The translations under genes were made by a program, and so were the position numbers. From assembly GCA_037783415.1 (NCBI GenBank), contig JAZGTN010000044.1, forward strand, positions 1,302,001 through 1,366,000: a DNA stretch of 64,000 nt, written 5' to 3'. The notes beneath the pieces are model-generated. The model had not been told where the DNA came from. It ran no database searches and worked only from the letters and a program-made list of their open reading frames with translations. Source of the DNA: Leptasterias polaris (Eukaryota > Echinodermata > Asteroidea > Forcipulatida > Asteriidae). The first letter of the stretch is position 1, and each line of letters opens with the position of its first letter. Positions 24,001 to 35,000 of this stretch are shown piece by piece.

Positions 24001-25439
24001 CTGACATTAGCAAGTAAAGCAGAACCTCACTAAATGGAGACCACAAAAACACATGAATTTAAATGTTTAGTGAAGTGATCTGTGTCCAATGAAATGAGTA
24101 CAATGTGTACAAATCATATTACATGTATATCGAGGCTAAAACCTATTTTCTGTTTTATTCAAGTCTGGAATTACATGAAGGCAATGGCTTCTTTTGCCCC
24201 CTGCTCTTGGCCTTGGTGCCCCTCAAAAGTTTCAGACTTTAAGATTGTCCAATGGGAGACATAGTGTTAGCCAGAGGGGTGTCTGGGTGTCTTTTGGACA
24301 CCCTGTTTTAAATTTGGACACCCTGTTTCATCTGTCATTTACATGTAAATGTATTGTAAGTGAACAATTTGGACACCCAGTTTTTAAATTTCCAGCAGAT
24401 TTGGACACCCTTTTACCAAATCCTGGCTAAAACCTTGATGGGAGAGCCCTTTGTAAAATGAAATTTCGAAGATGAAATTCCAGGCTTGGTCATTACAGAG
24501 TTTGATGAATAATTTACATGCACTGTGTAACATTCTGGAAAATTAATTCTGCCTATTTAATACTAAAATGCCAAAAGAGACATTATTTGGTTACAAGCCC
24601 TTGCAACATTTTCTAAATATTTTCAGATACAATTTGGTATAAAATTAATGTAAACTACAATTGCTTTGTATGTATAAATGTATAGGCTAATAGTCCAAAC
24701 AATTTATATATTTTCCATATTTTACAAAACAAATGTATGTCCATGTTTGTGTATTTCACCACTCTACACTGTATTTTTCTTTACAAACATGACTAAAAGT
24801 AAAAGTATAAATTTATGAATTAATACTTGAAAATAGAAAATTTTCTGAAAAGACTAGGTCTGAATTTCAGTAACCAGATGTAGGCCTACGTGAAGTAAAC
24901 ATTTTCAAGATTTAATTTAAATTTATTTTTCCCATGTACAGTCAATCTCACTGACAATGACAAAGTGCGAACTATAAAAGCTAATTGCATATTCACTCTC
25001 ACGGGCTGATGACAAAAAGGTAATTAGTGTTGCCACAACAACAGAAAGCTTTCTGCTCGTTTTTTAAAACAATTTGTTGACAATGACAGGATGCACGTTT
25101 GGGGGGGGGGGTAATAATTGCGCCTGAGAGCCTACAATGCATTGAGAGTCTGCAATTTGACCTCTCAGAGACAATAGCTGCAAACTGGTGAAAACAACAG
25201 TTATCACTTGAAGGGAAGGAAGTGGGGTACATGTACATAAGGGTACAGTAGGCCTATTATCATCATTTTAAATCTATGTCATGCCAAATTCCTAAAACAC
25301 CAATCTACTACTACTATATGTAGTAGAGGCTCCATAAATGATGTTCTACAGTGTACATGTCATGAATTAAGTTCAGAGAAGTGATACATGCACAATCGGG
25401 TGAACTTAAAAAGTGGTAAAACAGCAGCAATTTTTCCAA

Positions 25440-25565
25440 AAAATTTGTGGAATAAAATTTCATTATCACTTATCAGACAATGCCAGAGAAAAGGTGAACA
25501 ATGAATAACAAATTTGTCTTATCAGAAGTCATGAAATGATTCTGAAGTAGCAAGGAATGACTTTG
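25440..25565. repeat. Dispersed direct repeat, copy 1
   Basis: A segment with GTGGAATAAAATTTCATTAT and AAAAGGTGAACAATGAATAA recurs at about 26605-26735 in the same orientation. The second copy runs directly into a LINE 3' remnant, so both may be parts of one degraded retrotransposon family. Confidence 0.65.
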
Positions 25566-26205
25566 TGGGTATTTTATGACATCTTTTAACATGCTCTGCA
25601 AATACTTTGTCAGTGGGGCCCTAACATTTGACAAGACTTTCTTGTTGGTTAGTATTATGATGATGAGCAATATTTGTTACTTAAAGTTATTGTAATTACA
25701 AAGTTATTCAAATTAAGCCAACTGTTCTTAATTGGAAGTCCGTGTGGCAAAAAAAACTTGGAATAACCAGTTGTTTTCTTTCCTTGGCCTTTTATACACA
25801 AAAAAACACTGAACAAATCTGCTAAAAGTCAGTGCCCTGGTGCCCTAGCCCATGGAGGAATGCCTAGCCTTTGTCTTGTCTGTTCAGTGTCTGACAGTCA
25901 CTGACACTAAAGATGACTATCGAACCATTATTAACATTATATTTATTCAAGGATATGAGTTTACAATATACATTTTTAGTAATGCTCAGTCTGTTGTACA
26001 GCTATCATCATCATCATCTTCCTTTACTGTGTAGAAACCTCTGTATTTAGTATACTCAAACATTGATTGAGGTGCAAACTAGCAGGTGCAGACAAAACTC
26101 AACTCAAGGCATAAAAAAGATACGAATGTGCAAGTAAAAGCAGTTATTTATTTTAGCATTTTGTGTGGGGATGGGTAATTAGCTGTGAAGGTGACACCGT
26201 TATAG

Positions 26206-26404
26206 CCTGGGCCCAATTTCATAGAGCTGCTTAAGTACAAAAAGTAGCTAAGCACAACAACATTTTGCTTACCAGAATAAGGTTACCAGCCAAACTACCA
26301 TGTCACGTGTACAATTTTTGACTGGTATCCTGCACATTTCTGCTTAGCAGACAACTGTTAAGCAATATTTTCTGCTTAAGCAGCTCTATGAAATTGGGCC
26401 CAGG
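26206..26404. mobile_element. MITE with GGGCCCAATTTCATAGAGC ends
   Basis: Near-perfect terminal inverted repeats of about 30 bp (GGGCCCAATTTCATAGAGC plus tgcttaag) bound a 140-bp non-coding centre. Shorter, diverged relatives occur at 38157-38392 and 46476-46609. Confidence 0.9.
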
Positions 26405-26575
26405 TCTTGAAGACATCCAGAGTTGGTGACCCAGTAACTTGCTTGGGCAGTGAATTCCACAGGCGGATGGTGTTTGGGAAGATCAGAAGGAGCCTTTCAA
26501 TAAGTTTGTGCGGGTGGATGGAACAAGGAATTTCATGTTATTTCCTCTGGTGGATGAGTTTAGCTGGGGTTAGCT
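26405..26575 (-). pseudogene. 3' end of a non-LTR retrotransposon reverse transcriptase, frameshifted
   Basis: On the minus strand the translation runs STRGNNMKFLVPSTRTN and, after one frameshift, FPNTIRLWNSLPKQVTG then PTLDVFKT. This is the characteristic C-terminal segment of jockey/CR1-like reverse transcriptases (RG..., NSLP..., FK). Only about 55 codons survive. It is a dead remnant. Confidence 0.7.
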
Positions 26576-26865
26576 GGTTTTCTATATAGTCATACAACAG
26601 CAATTTTCCCCCAAAAAATTGTGGAATAAAATATTCATTATTACTAATATCAGACACAATGTCAGAGAAAAGGTGAACAATGAATAACAAATTTGTCTTA
26701 TCAGAAGTCATGAAATGATTCTGAAGTACCATGGAAAGCTCCATGGTCATACTCAAAAATGTTTTCACAAAAGATGTGTGTTTACGTTTTGTTTTTTCAG
26801 TTGTCAAAATTGCATTTCATTTCATAAACAGAAAGAATTAGAAACTATTTGTATCAAATAGGAAA

Positions 26866-26985
26866 TTGGCAGAATAACTAAGGAGGTTTTAAGACTGAAT
26901 ATAACAAATTATCACTACAGTTTTATTGGCAGAATAACTAAGGAGGTTTTAAGACTGAATATAACAAATTATCACTACAGTTTTA
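26866..26985. repeat. Exact 60-bp tandem duplication
   Basis: Two identical adjacent copies starting ATTGGCAGAATAACTAAGGA. Perfect identity implies recent origin, or possibly an assembly artefact. Confidence 0.9.
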
Positions 26986-27202
26986 TGAACATATCCAACA
27001 TATCTTTCTGGAAAGCACCCAATAACCTCGCCAGTACCCACACTATAAATCCGAAGTGGCTAACCTGCTTGAACGCCAGGCCGTCAAAAAATACTAAGTC
27101 ACCCATTACAAAACACTCCTCATTCATGGTGGAGCACTACGTGTGTACAAAACGCACACAAACACGGAACAGACGTCACTACACAATTTGTCAAAAACTC
27201 AC

Positions 27203-27280
27203 CCAGAAAATCAAGTTGAAAATTGTCAAAAGTAGCTTGACAATAGCCATTGCTGCCGTGGTTTGCATCTGCTTCGCCAT
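27203..27280 (-). CDS. Probable first coding exon of a tetraspanin
   Basis: ATG at 27280 opens 26 codons ending in a consensus donor (TGG|GTGAGTTTT). The peptide ends IVKLLLTIFNLIFW, which matches the first transmembrane segment of tetraspanins (typically K-x-LL-x-x-FN-x-I-F-W), and introns commonly fall just after this tryptophan. Tetraspanins are four-pass membrane organisers. The rest of the gene would lie at lower coordinates on this strand. I found no second exon, so intron 1 must be long, or the exon is orphaned. A plus-strand open frame across the same bases (26985-27581) has no recognisable domain and I treat it as a shadow. Confidence 0.5.
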
Positions 27281-27289
27281 CTCAGCTCT

Positions 27290-29500
27290 CTCGTTAACTC
27301 TTTTCCGTGTGAAAATGTTCCCAAAGGTTGAATTTTCGGCTCAATATGTGGGACCCCGCCGCAACAGATTAGAGCTCGGGAGCAACTTTCAAAGACGCTG
27401 TAAACGTGGCCAGTCTACCTCCTCTCTCAGCTTGACGTCTCCTCCTCTATTGGTGGTGTGTCTACGTCTGAAAAGGGTAGACTTGATTTCAAGTCTGAGA
27501 TCGCGGTTATTTCTCTGCATCAGCCACACAAAATTTCCCCCGCAGAATGGTCAGGCAATTATGTATTTGGCTATCAGGTAGACTAAAAACCACGAGCACA
27601 GACTTGGAACCAAGTCTAGAAAAGGGAAGCAGCCTAGCCGTTTTTGTGGTTTAGGGGGGAGTGGTCACGTTTGCAAAATTTAAGGGGGGGTGTTTCCCTG
27701 GGAATTGTGTAATGTGTTGAATGGTTATTTTATTTTCTGCTGGTCTATGTCAGGTTTTGAGTTCTTAAACAGTTTCCCTTGCCTTTTTCAAAAGTGCCGG
27801 TGATATAAACTACACTACGACAATTCGGCGGCCGACGAAAGTCCTTTTAAAACCATGGATGAATAAGTGAGGGAAATCGCCGTTCGTATATTCATAGAGC
27901 AAGGACTGGTCCTTGCTCTATGGTATATTTTACCATTTTACTAAATGACATGATTTTTATAATCCAGATGTGAAAGTTCAATAATGTTACACTCCAGAAT
28001 TAGGACTGAATTGTTGTCCGTCTGTTGCAATTGTCAATGACAGGATGTATAGGCCTACACACCATGTTAAATGTTGAATAGTTCATTACAAACAAGTGTA
28101 GAAAGTAAAAATCAATGGACAAGCTAGAACCAAAATCAATATGCAGATTGAGGACACCCTATGACCATGCTATGACTGAGTAAAGAGTGGTATAGGCCTA
28201 GATCGGTCTGATTTGTTGGCAACCTTACTGACATCGATGAAGAGAGAGATTTTTTTTTTTTTTTTTACTTTTTTATTTTAGTAAATAAAAAAGTATCTCA
28301 AAATGCAAAACAAAAAGAGTTGTATGAGGCAATATTTTCAAAGTCTGGATTGAAAGAGTGGGTGCACCTACCGCATTGTTTTGACTGACTCTGAGTAACT
28401 TTACTTTACTTACTACAAACACATCCTTTGACCCCCTCCCCCCACCCACCAAATAATTAAAAAATAGCGGCGATCGAGTCCCGAAGTCTGTCAATCATTG
28501 AATACTAGTTGTCAAAAGAGGGCGGTATTTATTCTCAGCGGCAAATTAATTGGCTACATGTTCGAATAACTTACTTAAAGGTAGTGTCATAAATTGATTT
28601 TTGTCAAAAACAAATGCTGATTTATAGGAAATGTTTTCAATAAAGATACACTGTAAGTCACCGGTGAAAGTTTTAGTTGAATACAATGTCTACTTGTTGA
28701 GAAAACAGCAGATAAACTGTTCAATCAAGAACGAGTCGAAACCGTCCATTCTGACGCGGGTAACAATCGTAATCTTCTTCGGCCACATCATGATTCACAA
28801 ACGGACACCATGCACGGAAATTTGAATAACCAAAACTCGTCTTGTTGCCGTCATCTTACGTTTATGATGTTATCATCCTACAGTAATTTATTTCAGGATA
28901 TCTCAATAAATTGCTTCCAGATTTCCGTAATTATCTCACCCCTGTTATTAATTTATTCTTTTGATACACTCAAGTGACTGTCCATGTTTCATCAGTCAGT
29001 CCAATTCCTGATAATGCACGGCCTGGGTCGAGAGTGGCACACTGTGTACTTAATTCTATTTTACACTTACACTTAGAGGTGAATAGGCTAATGTGCCTTT
29101 CAATTTTTTCAATTCAATTCAATAGACATTTATTTCACATTGACATATTCAATGACAGTAAATACAGTTTGTATAAGGAAAAAATTAAAGCAGTAGTTTG
29201 TAGCATAAATTAATATTACATGTTTACAGTAAGTAGGCATAATATAATTAATTTTACGTGAAGAGCACACTTAATTGACTGTAAAAAAAAAAAAAAATTA
29301 TAATGATGTCAACATGTAGGAAACAAGGTGAGCATGGCTTTTGTACCTTTCCCTAAAAAACAGGACAACACTACAAAAAAAACAACAGACGGACTAGGAC
29401 AGGACAACACAAACAAAGAGTGAGACTAGGCACAATGTATTGCTTCACTTAAATAAATTATAAAATAAGATACAAGGTGAATTCTTACACGTAACTGTTG
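27290..29500. other. Non-coding sequence upstream of the tetraspanin-like exon
   Basis: The first 300 bp are relatively GC-rich and may include the promoter of the minus-strand exon. The palindrome at 27893-27922 is listed separately. A stretch from about 28580 (aaaggtagtgtcataaattg) to 28850 may be another MITE, but no matching end was confirmed. Confidence 0.35.
27893..27922. repeat. Perfect palindrome, 14-bp arms
   Basis: CATAGAGCAAGGAC and its complement are separated by TG. It could extrude as a cruciform or form the apex of a MITE hairpin. It is not a recognisable terminator in this eukaryotic context. Confidence 0.8.
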
Positions 29501-29529
29501 ATAATGGATTTTTTCAGATTTTTAGCAAA

Positions 29530-29740
29530 TAAAAAACCCTTTCAAACCCATCTCTTCAAGTTCGTTTTTGAAGGAGTTAACACTTAATTTGTTGCGCTCA
29601 CGACTTGATTATACCCTTTGGGAGAAGAATTTGTCTACATCTGAGTGATTTGGTCAGTCTTGGCTTGAATAGTTTCATTGTATGTCCTCTAGTACTGGTT
29701 TCCAAGAATCTTGCATGGTCTGTCTTCTCGCGCCCTGTGA
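29530..29740 (-). pseudogene. LINE reverse transcriptase C-terminal remnant, frameshifted
   Basis: Minus-strand translation gives TRGHTMKLFKPRLTKSLR and LLPKGIIKS, a stop, then in another frame KLSVNSFKNELEE. The TRGH...K.., then V-N-S-F-K-N-x-L pattern is the classic tail of CR1/jockey-type reverse transcriptases. It is a broken remnant without function. Confidence 0.7.
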
Positions 29741-30911
29741 GAAATTCAAACTTTGCTAAAATAAAACACGATGCCACAGCCAGGCGGCCCTGCGTGCGTG
29801 TCGCGCTAGCCGCTGCCGGGAAGTAAGTTTTATGACATGAATACTCCGAAGATTTATTTATAGTTTCTTTATTTTAATACACTTCTTCACTGGGACAACA
29901 CAACATACATTTTAAAGGGTAAAACCGCGGGATACACCTTTTTTGAGACAACAACCATTAAGTCATGATTAAGTCAAACCACAGAAGTTGCTTTTTTCTG
30001 TTAAGTGAAAAGTAATTTGGTTGAACAACACAAGTCGTTCTTTTTTGTCTATACAAAGTCTTTACTAGTCTTGAATTGTGGCCACTTATTCTTCACTTTT
30101 ATTTCTTGAGCACGTTGCCTGTGACGTCACTTCTGCACCAACCTAGTAACTAATAATAGCTGAATAAGTATAGGCGCCACTCGCTCAAGACTAAAACCTC
30201 AAGACCAGACACTAAACAGTTCACAATAGACTGTGCAAGTCTCGCGCACATTCGAACTTCCGGGACCATAGTGGTCCCAACCATCATGGAGTTTTACGTT
30301 GGCAAGATTTTGTTTCGTCAATTATTTTAGTTTAATGTAGTTTATAACCTAGAAAATTATACATGTTGTTGGGAATGTAATACTAAGTGATAAACAAATA
30401 TGAAAGTAAAACCAATCCAACAATATAACGAAGAAAACCCGAGAATTAAACTTGACCTCAGCTTCCGGTTATTGCAAAAAATTAAGAATTTTGTGCTCGC
30501 CTCCGGTCATAAATTTTATGTAAAAAGCTTGTTTTGGATGCGCGATTATAATCGCCAGATGCTGTAATTGCAAAGCGAAACCTTTTCATTGCAGTCTATG
30601 GTTGTTGGGGCGTCAGCATCCTTTTTAAACTGCGATACGGGTCAATTTTAAACCCGTTTAGTGACCAAATCCGCGTAAAAAGTTAACGTCAAGAAAGCAT
30701 CCTTGTCCAAGAGTTTTAATTATTTTTCAATAATAATTAACACACTTTTGTGTATTTTTTTCAAAAGCTAATACAAATTTCATCAAATTGTAATTATTTA
30801 TTTTTGTTGTTCAGATTTAGTCATGAGATATAATTTAAAACAAAGATTTTATTTCAGAAATAAAAATGTTCTTCGTTTGGCGTGTTTTCTCGTTCGGATA
30901 TGCGAGACTAA

Positions 30912-31050
30912 GGCCGTGTCCGAATTGGCGGCTACAGCTACGGCTACGGCTAGATTTCCGCGTCATCGTGCATTGAAGTATAGGACGTCCTTAGCAACAC
31001 CCTTAGCAACAGCCGTAGCCGTAGCCGTAGCCGCCAATTCGGATACGGCC
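30912..31050. mobile_element. Harbinger-like MITE with TAA target duplication
   Basis: The ends GGCCGTGTCCGAATTGGCGG and CCGCCAATTCGGATACGGCC form inverted repeats of about 30 bp, continuing as reiterated GGCTAC. TAA flanks both sides (30909-30911 and 31051-31053), the 3-bp duplication typical of PIF/Harbinger. It lies about 90 bp upstream of the proposed TMLHE promoter. Confidence 0.85.
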
Positions 31051-31140
31051 TAATACACAGTCTATGACTGGCGAACATCATTATTGTTCATTTCGCCTAC
31101 AGAGGGCGTACGGTCCAGAGAGTTTGGATGACCCCGCATA

Positions 31141-31245
31141 AAGTTCGTTTCGTGCACCGCCACGCGTCGCATCGGCCATGTTGGGCACTCAATTTAGTGG
31201 AAAACGCGTCGTCTGCTGCCTGGCTGCCCCGTAATTAGTCGAGTG
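31141..31245 (+). promoter_or_regulatory. Candidate promoter and 5' untranslated exon of the TMLHE-like gene
   Basis: A CpG-rich patch (ccgccacgcgtcgcatcgg, aaaacgcgtcgtctgctgcc) precedes a possible donor CGA|GTGAGTG at about 31240. An acceptor TACAG at 31977-31981 would join it to the exon that contains the ATG. There is no TATA box in clear position. The link is inferred. Confidence 0.4.
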
Positions 31246-32019
31246 AGTGATATAGTTGCCTAAGTATTACTATAATAAGGTATTTACGATTTTCCTTTTG
31301 TTTTCGTGTAAAAATATTCTCGTAATTGGGAAATTTCAAGAGTATCCTATTTTATTTATTCATTTCCTCGACCTCCCATGATATGATGATTCATTCATTT
31401 AAGATCTAGCCCCACTTTTTGTGTGTAGCCAAAATGCAAGCTCATCCTTCCAAGTGGGGCTACCTACCATTATTTATCAAGATTTTGTTTTTTTATGTTG
31501 GATGATGTCACATTTAGAATTTCGCTATGATGGAGTATCACTCAGATAAAATGTCATTTTGCACCATTTAACGAGATCAGAGGTAGACTTTCAGTTTCAT
31601 GAGGACTCTATCTTCCATTTTTCTAGGTGTATTGAAAATTTAGTGGATTGAAAAATTGAATTTGACATTGAATTGAAGCCCCTCTTTTATATAAGGCTCA
31701 ATAATGAACCAAGTTATAGTGGAAGGCACTTTGATATATTTAATTATATCTTTCACTATAATCATTGTCTAAAAAAAGTGATAACTTGACTGTCAATAGT
31801 CATGCACCGTACACTATTTACAGGATCTTGTATGTGTTGAATGAAAACTAAGGATAGAGGGAGTCTAAAACCCTGGAGGAAGCACAAACCAATAATTTAC
31901 ACCTTTAACTTTAACTGAAGCTGTAAATATGTAAAATGCTTTTTGTTTGTGAAGTAACTCTAAATTTTCCTTGCTATACAGAGGTTGACGTAACAAGTTA
32001 ATCCAAGTGTTAGAGAAAG

Positions 32020-35000
32020 ATGTCGAAGTCTCAGATTTTAAAGACCGCCCATGCTGTCCAACAAGATCGAAGAGTGAAAATAACGTTCGGAGAATTCATT
32101 TGGGACCTAAGCTATGTTTGGCTGAGAGATCATTGCAGGTAAATTCTTAGTTGCAAAGATCATTCTCTGTTCAGACCTTGCGAAGGGTTACCTTTTGCAA
32201 TCCTTTTGTTCCCTAACTACTATCCGCAAATACTAGTTGGGATCGCTAGCTTGTGTGAAAATAATGTTTGTAATATAACACAGTGTTGCGGCCAAAGCGG
32301 TTAAGAGCACCTGGACTGAAGCTCTGGTTACTGATCAGCAGAGTGTGGGTTCGAGTCCCGGTCTTGACACTTGTGTCCTTAAAAGTAAGACACACTTAAC
32401 TATAATTGCTTCTCTTCATCCAGGAGTAAATGGGTACCTGTGAGGGTAGAGATGGTTTTTGTGATTTAATTAGCTTGGTGTGCTACATATTTGGCAGCAC
32501 TGGCTGTATACTCCTTTTGAGATTGGCCACCCCATAATCATAAATGCTGATAGTGATGAATTACTACAACAATTTGTACCTTTTATTTTCCCTTGATTTC
32601 GCTCTTAAGGTGTGCAGAGTGTTATGACTCAGGAACGACCCAACGTTTGGTTGATACGTTCAGTATTTCTTTGGACATCAAACCTCAGCAGCTGACTTGT
32701 CAAAAAGATGGGCTGAACCTTATATGTAAGTCATGGTTGAACACCCCTATAATCCGACACTCCTATGCTCTGACACCCCTATGCTCCGACACCCTGAGCT
32801 CCGACACCCTAAGTTCCGACACCCATGTTCCGAAACCCCTATGTTCCGACTTCCCTATGTTCCGACACCCCTTTGTTCCGACACCCTTATGTTGACACCC
32901 TAATGTTCCGACACCCCTATGTTCCGACACCCCTTTGTTCTGGCACCCCTATGTTCCGACACCCCTATGTTCTGACACCCCTTTGTTCCGACACTCCTAT
33001 GTTCCGACACCCCTATATTCTGACACCCCTATGTGAATCTGACACTCCTATGTTTCAACACCCCTTTGTTCTGACACTCCTCTGTTCCGACATCCCTATG
33101 TTCTGACACCCCTATGCTCCGACACCCCTATGCTCCGACACCCTAAGTTCCGACACCCCTATGTTCCGACACCCCTATGTTCCGACACCCCTATGTTCCG
33201 ACACCCCTATGTTCTGATTTCCCTATGTTCTGACACCCCTATGTTTTGACACCCCTTTGTTTCGACGCCCTTATGTTCTGACACCCTAATGTTCCAACAC
33301 CCCTTTGTTCTGGCACCCCTATGTTCCGACACCCATGTTCCAACATCCCTATAGATGTTCCGACACCCCTATGTTCCGACACCCCTTTGTTCCGACACCC
33401 CTATGTTCCGACACCCCTTTGTTCCGACACCCCTATGCTCCGACACCCCTATGTTCAGACACCCCTATGTTTCTACACGCCTATATGTACCAACACCTTT
33501 ATGTTCCGACACCCCTATGATTTGGTAATCCTAACCCTAACCCTAACCCTAGCGTGTTGTTAACGAGGGGTCATCACATCATCTAGGTTGTTTGAACATA
33601 GGGGTGTTTGAACACAGAGCAATCAGCCTCTTAAGTCTGATATGTAAGTAATTAATGTAACTTTTTGAACAGTAAATATCGGACTGTAAATTTTAGAGTG
33701 TAATACCATTTTTAAAGAATGTTTGTTTGTTAGTTGTTCTTAAATTATACGTTAATCCATCAGCGTGTGCGGTTGCCAATGAAAAGCCTTTTACCTATAC
33801 TTCTTATTTTCAATCTGCGGATTTCCAATTGACCATCAGAAAAATCAGTAAGTTATTATTATAGCATGAAAAGTTTTTAGAAGCTTATGCCTAATGTATG
33901 TAGGTGAGTCTTTTTACTCAAGAACATTATCATCCTTTTTTGCCCCAAGGGCCAAATCATAGGTCTATTGGATCGTATAAGACATATCATCTTCATGTTG
34001 CAGCCATCTTTGTCATATCCCCAATGTGAATTAACAGTTTGTGAATACTAATGTTGATTGATTGGAAGGGACCAGGCTAGATTCCCGTCTGGCCTCATTG
34101 CAAGTTTGGCTTCATTGATTTGAAAATAAAGAAAAGGTTTTCTAAACTGTTAGTTGTATTTAAGAGTCTTTTGTGAAGGAAACCTTTTTTTCTTCACTCT
34201 GTTAAATTATTATTATTTTTTTTTCAGGGCCTGATGGTCACCTGACCAATCTCCCGTGGCAGTGGTTGGTGGAAAATGCTCCCGGTGGACAGCGAGCGAC
34301 CGATGGGACGATGCCACTCCGTGTGTTTTGGGATGGCGAGAAGATGACGAGCACGCTCCCTCCTGATATTCCTTACAAGGAGTTCATGGAGACAGAGGCA
34401 GGCTTGAAGGAAGCCGTGGAGAGATTCTACAAGTTTGGTCTGGTGTTCTTCGATGGGATCCAGCCAAACACTGAAGATGTTCAGGTTTTGATTTTTGTTT
34501 AGTGTATCAGAAAGATGCGATGGGAGGCAATTTTTTTCTCGGCAACTTTGAGAAATCTAGCTGTCCGGACACTTCACAGAGGCAATAAAGATGATTGTCT
34601 TGGTGCCCCTTGCCTCAGTGGACCTTGCTTTGGTGCCCCTTGCCTTAGTGCCCCTTGCCTTTGTGCCTTTTACCTCAGTGCCCCTTGCTTGATGCCCCTT
34701 TACCTTGGGGGACGTGCCCCTTGTCTTGGTGTCCTTTGCCTCAGTGCCCCTTGCTTTGATGCCCCTTTACCTTGGGGGACGTGCCCCTTGTCTTGGTGTC
34801 CTTTGCCTCAGTGCCCCTTGAAAGCTTTGATGCCCCTTTACCTTGGGGGACGTGCCCCTTGTCTTGGTGTCCTTTGCCTCAGTGCCCCTTGCTTTGATGC
34901 CCCTTTACCTTGGGGGACGTGCCCCTTGTCTGGTGTCCTTTGCCTCAGTGCCCCTTGCTTTGATGCCCCTTTACTTTGGGGGACGTGCCCCTTGTCTTGG

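Larger units (their letters stand above)
19740..26205. other. Repeat-rich intergenic or intronic sequence, no exon recognised
   Basis: If the minus-strand tetraspanin exon at 27203 is real, this stretch may lie in its first intron. I found no further tetraspanin exon in it. Identified pieces are a MITE at 20690-21058 and a short element with ggtgtctgggtg/ggacaccc motifs at 24268-24430. There is also a part-copy of a MITE beginning TAGACCCATTTCACCTGACG at 22124. None of the short open frames showed a recognisable domain. Confidence 0.4.

Noticed and set aside
26985..27581. 198-codon plus-strand open frame
   Set aside because: No recognisable domain, and it lies antisense to the better supported tetraspanin-like exon and its putative promoter.
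32593..33563. Open frames rich in HPYVPTPLCSDTP
   Set aside because: They are translations of the 16-bp minisatellite in TMLHE intron 2. Only the first 116 bases (32610-32725) are a true exon.
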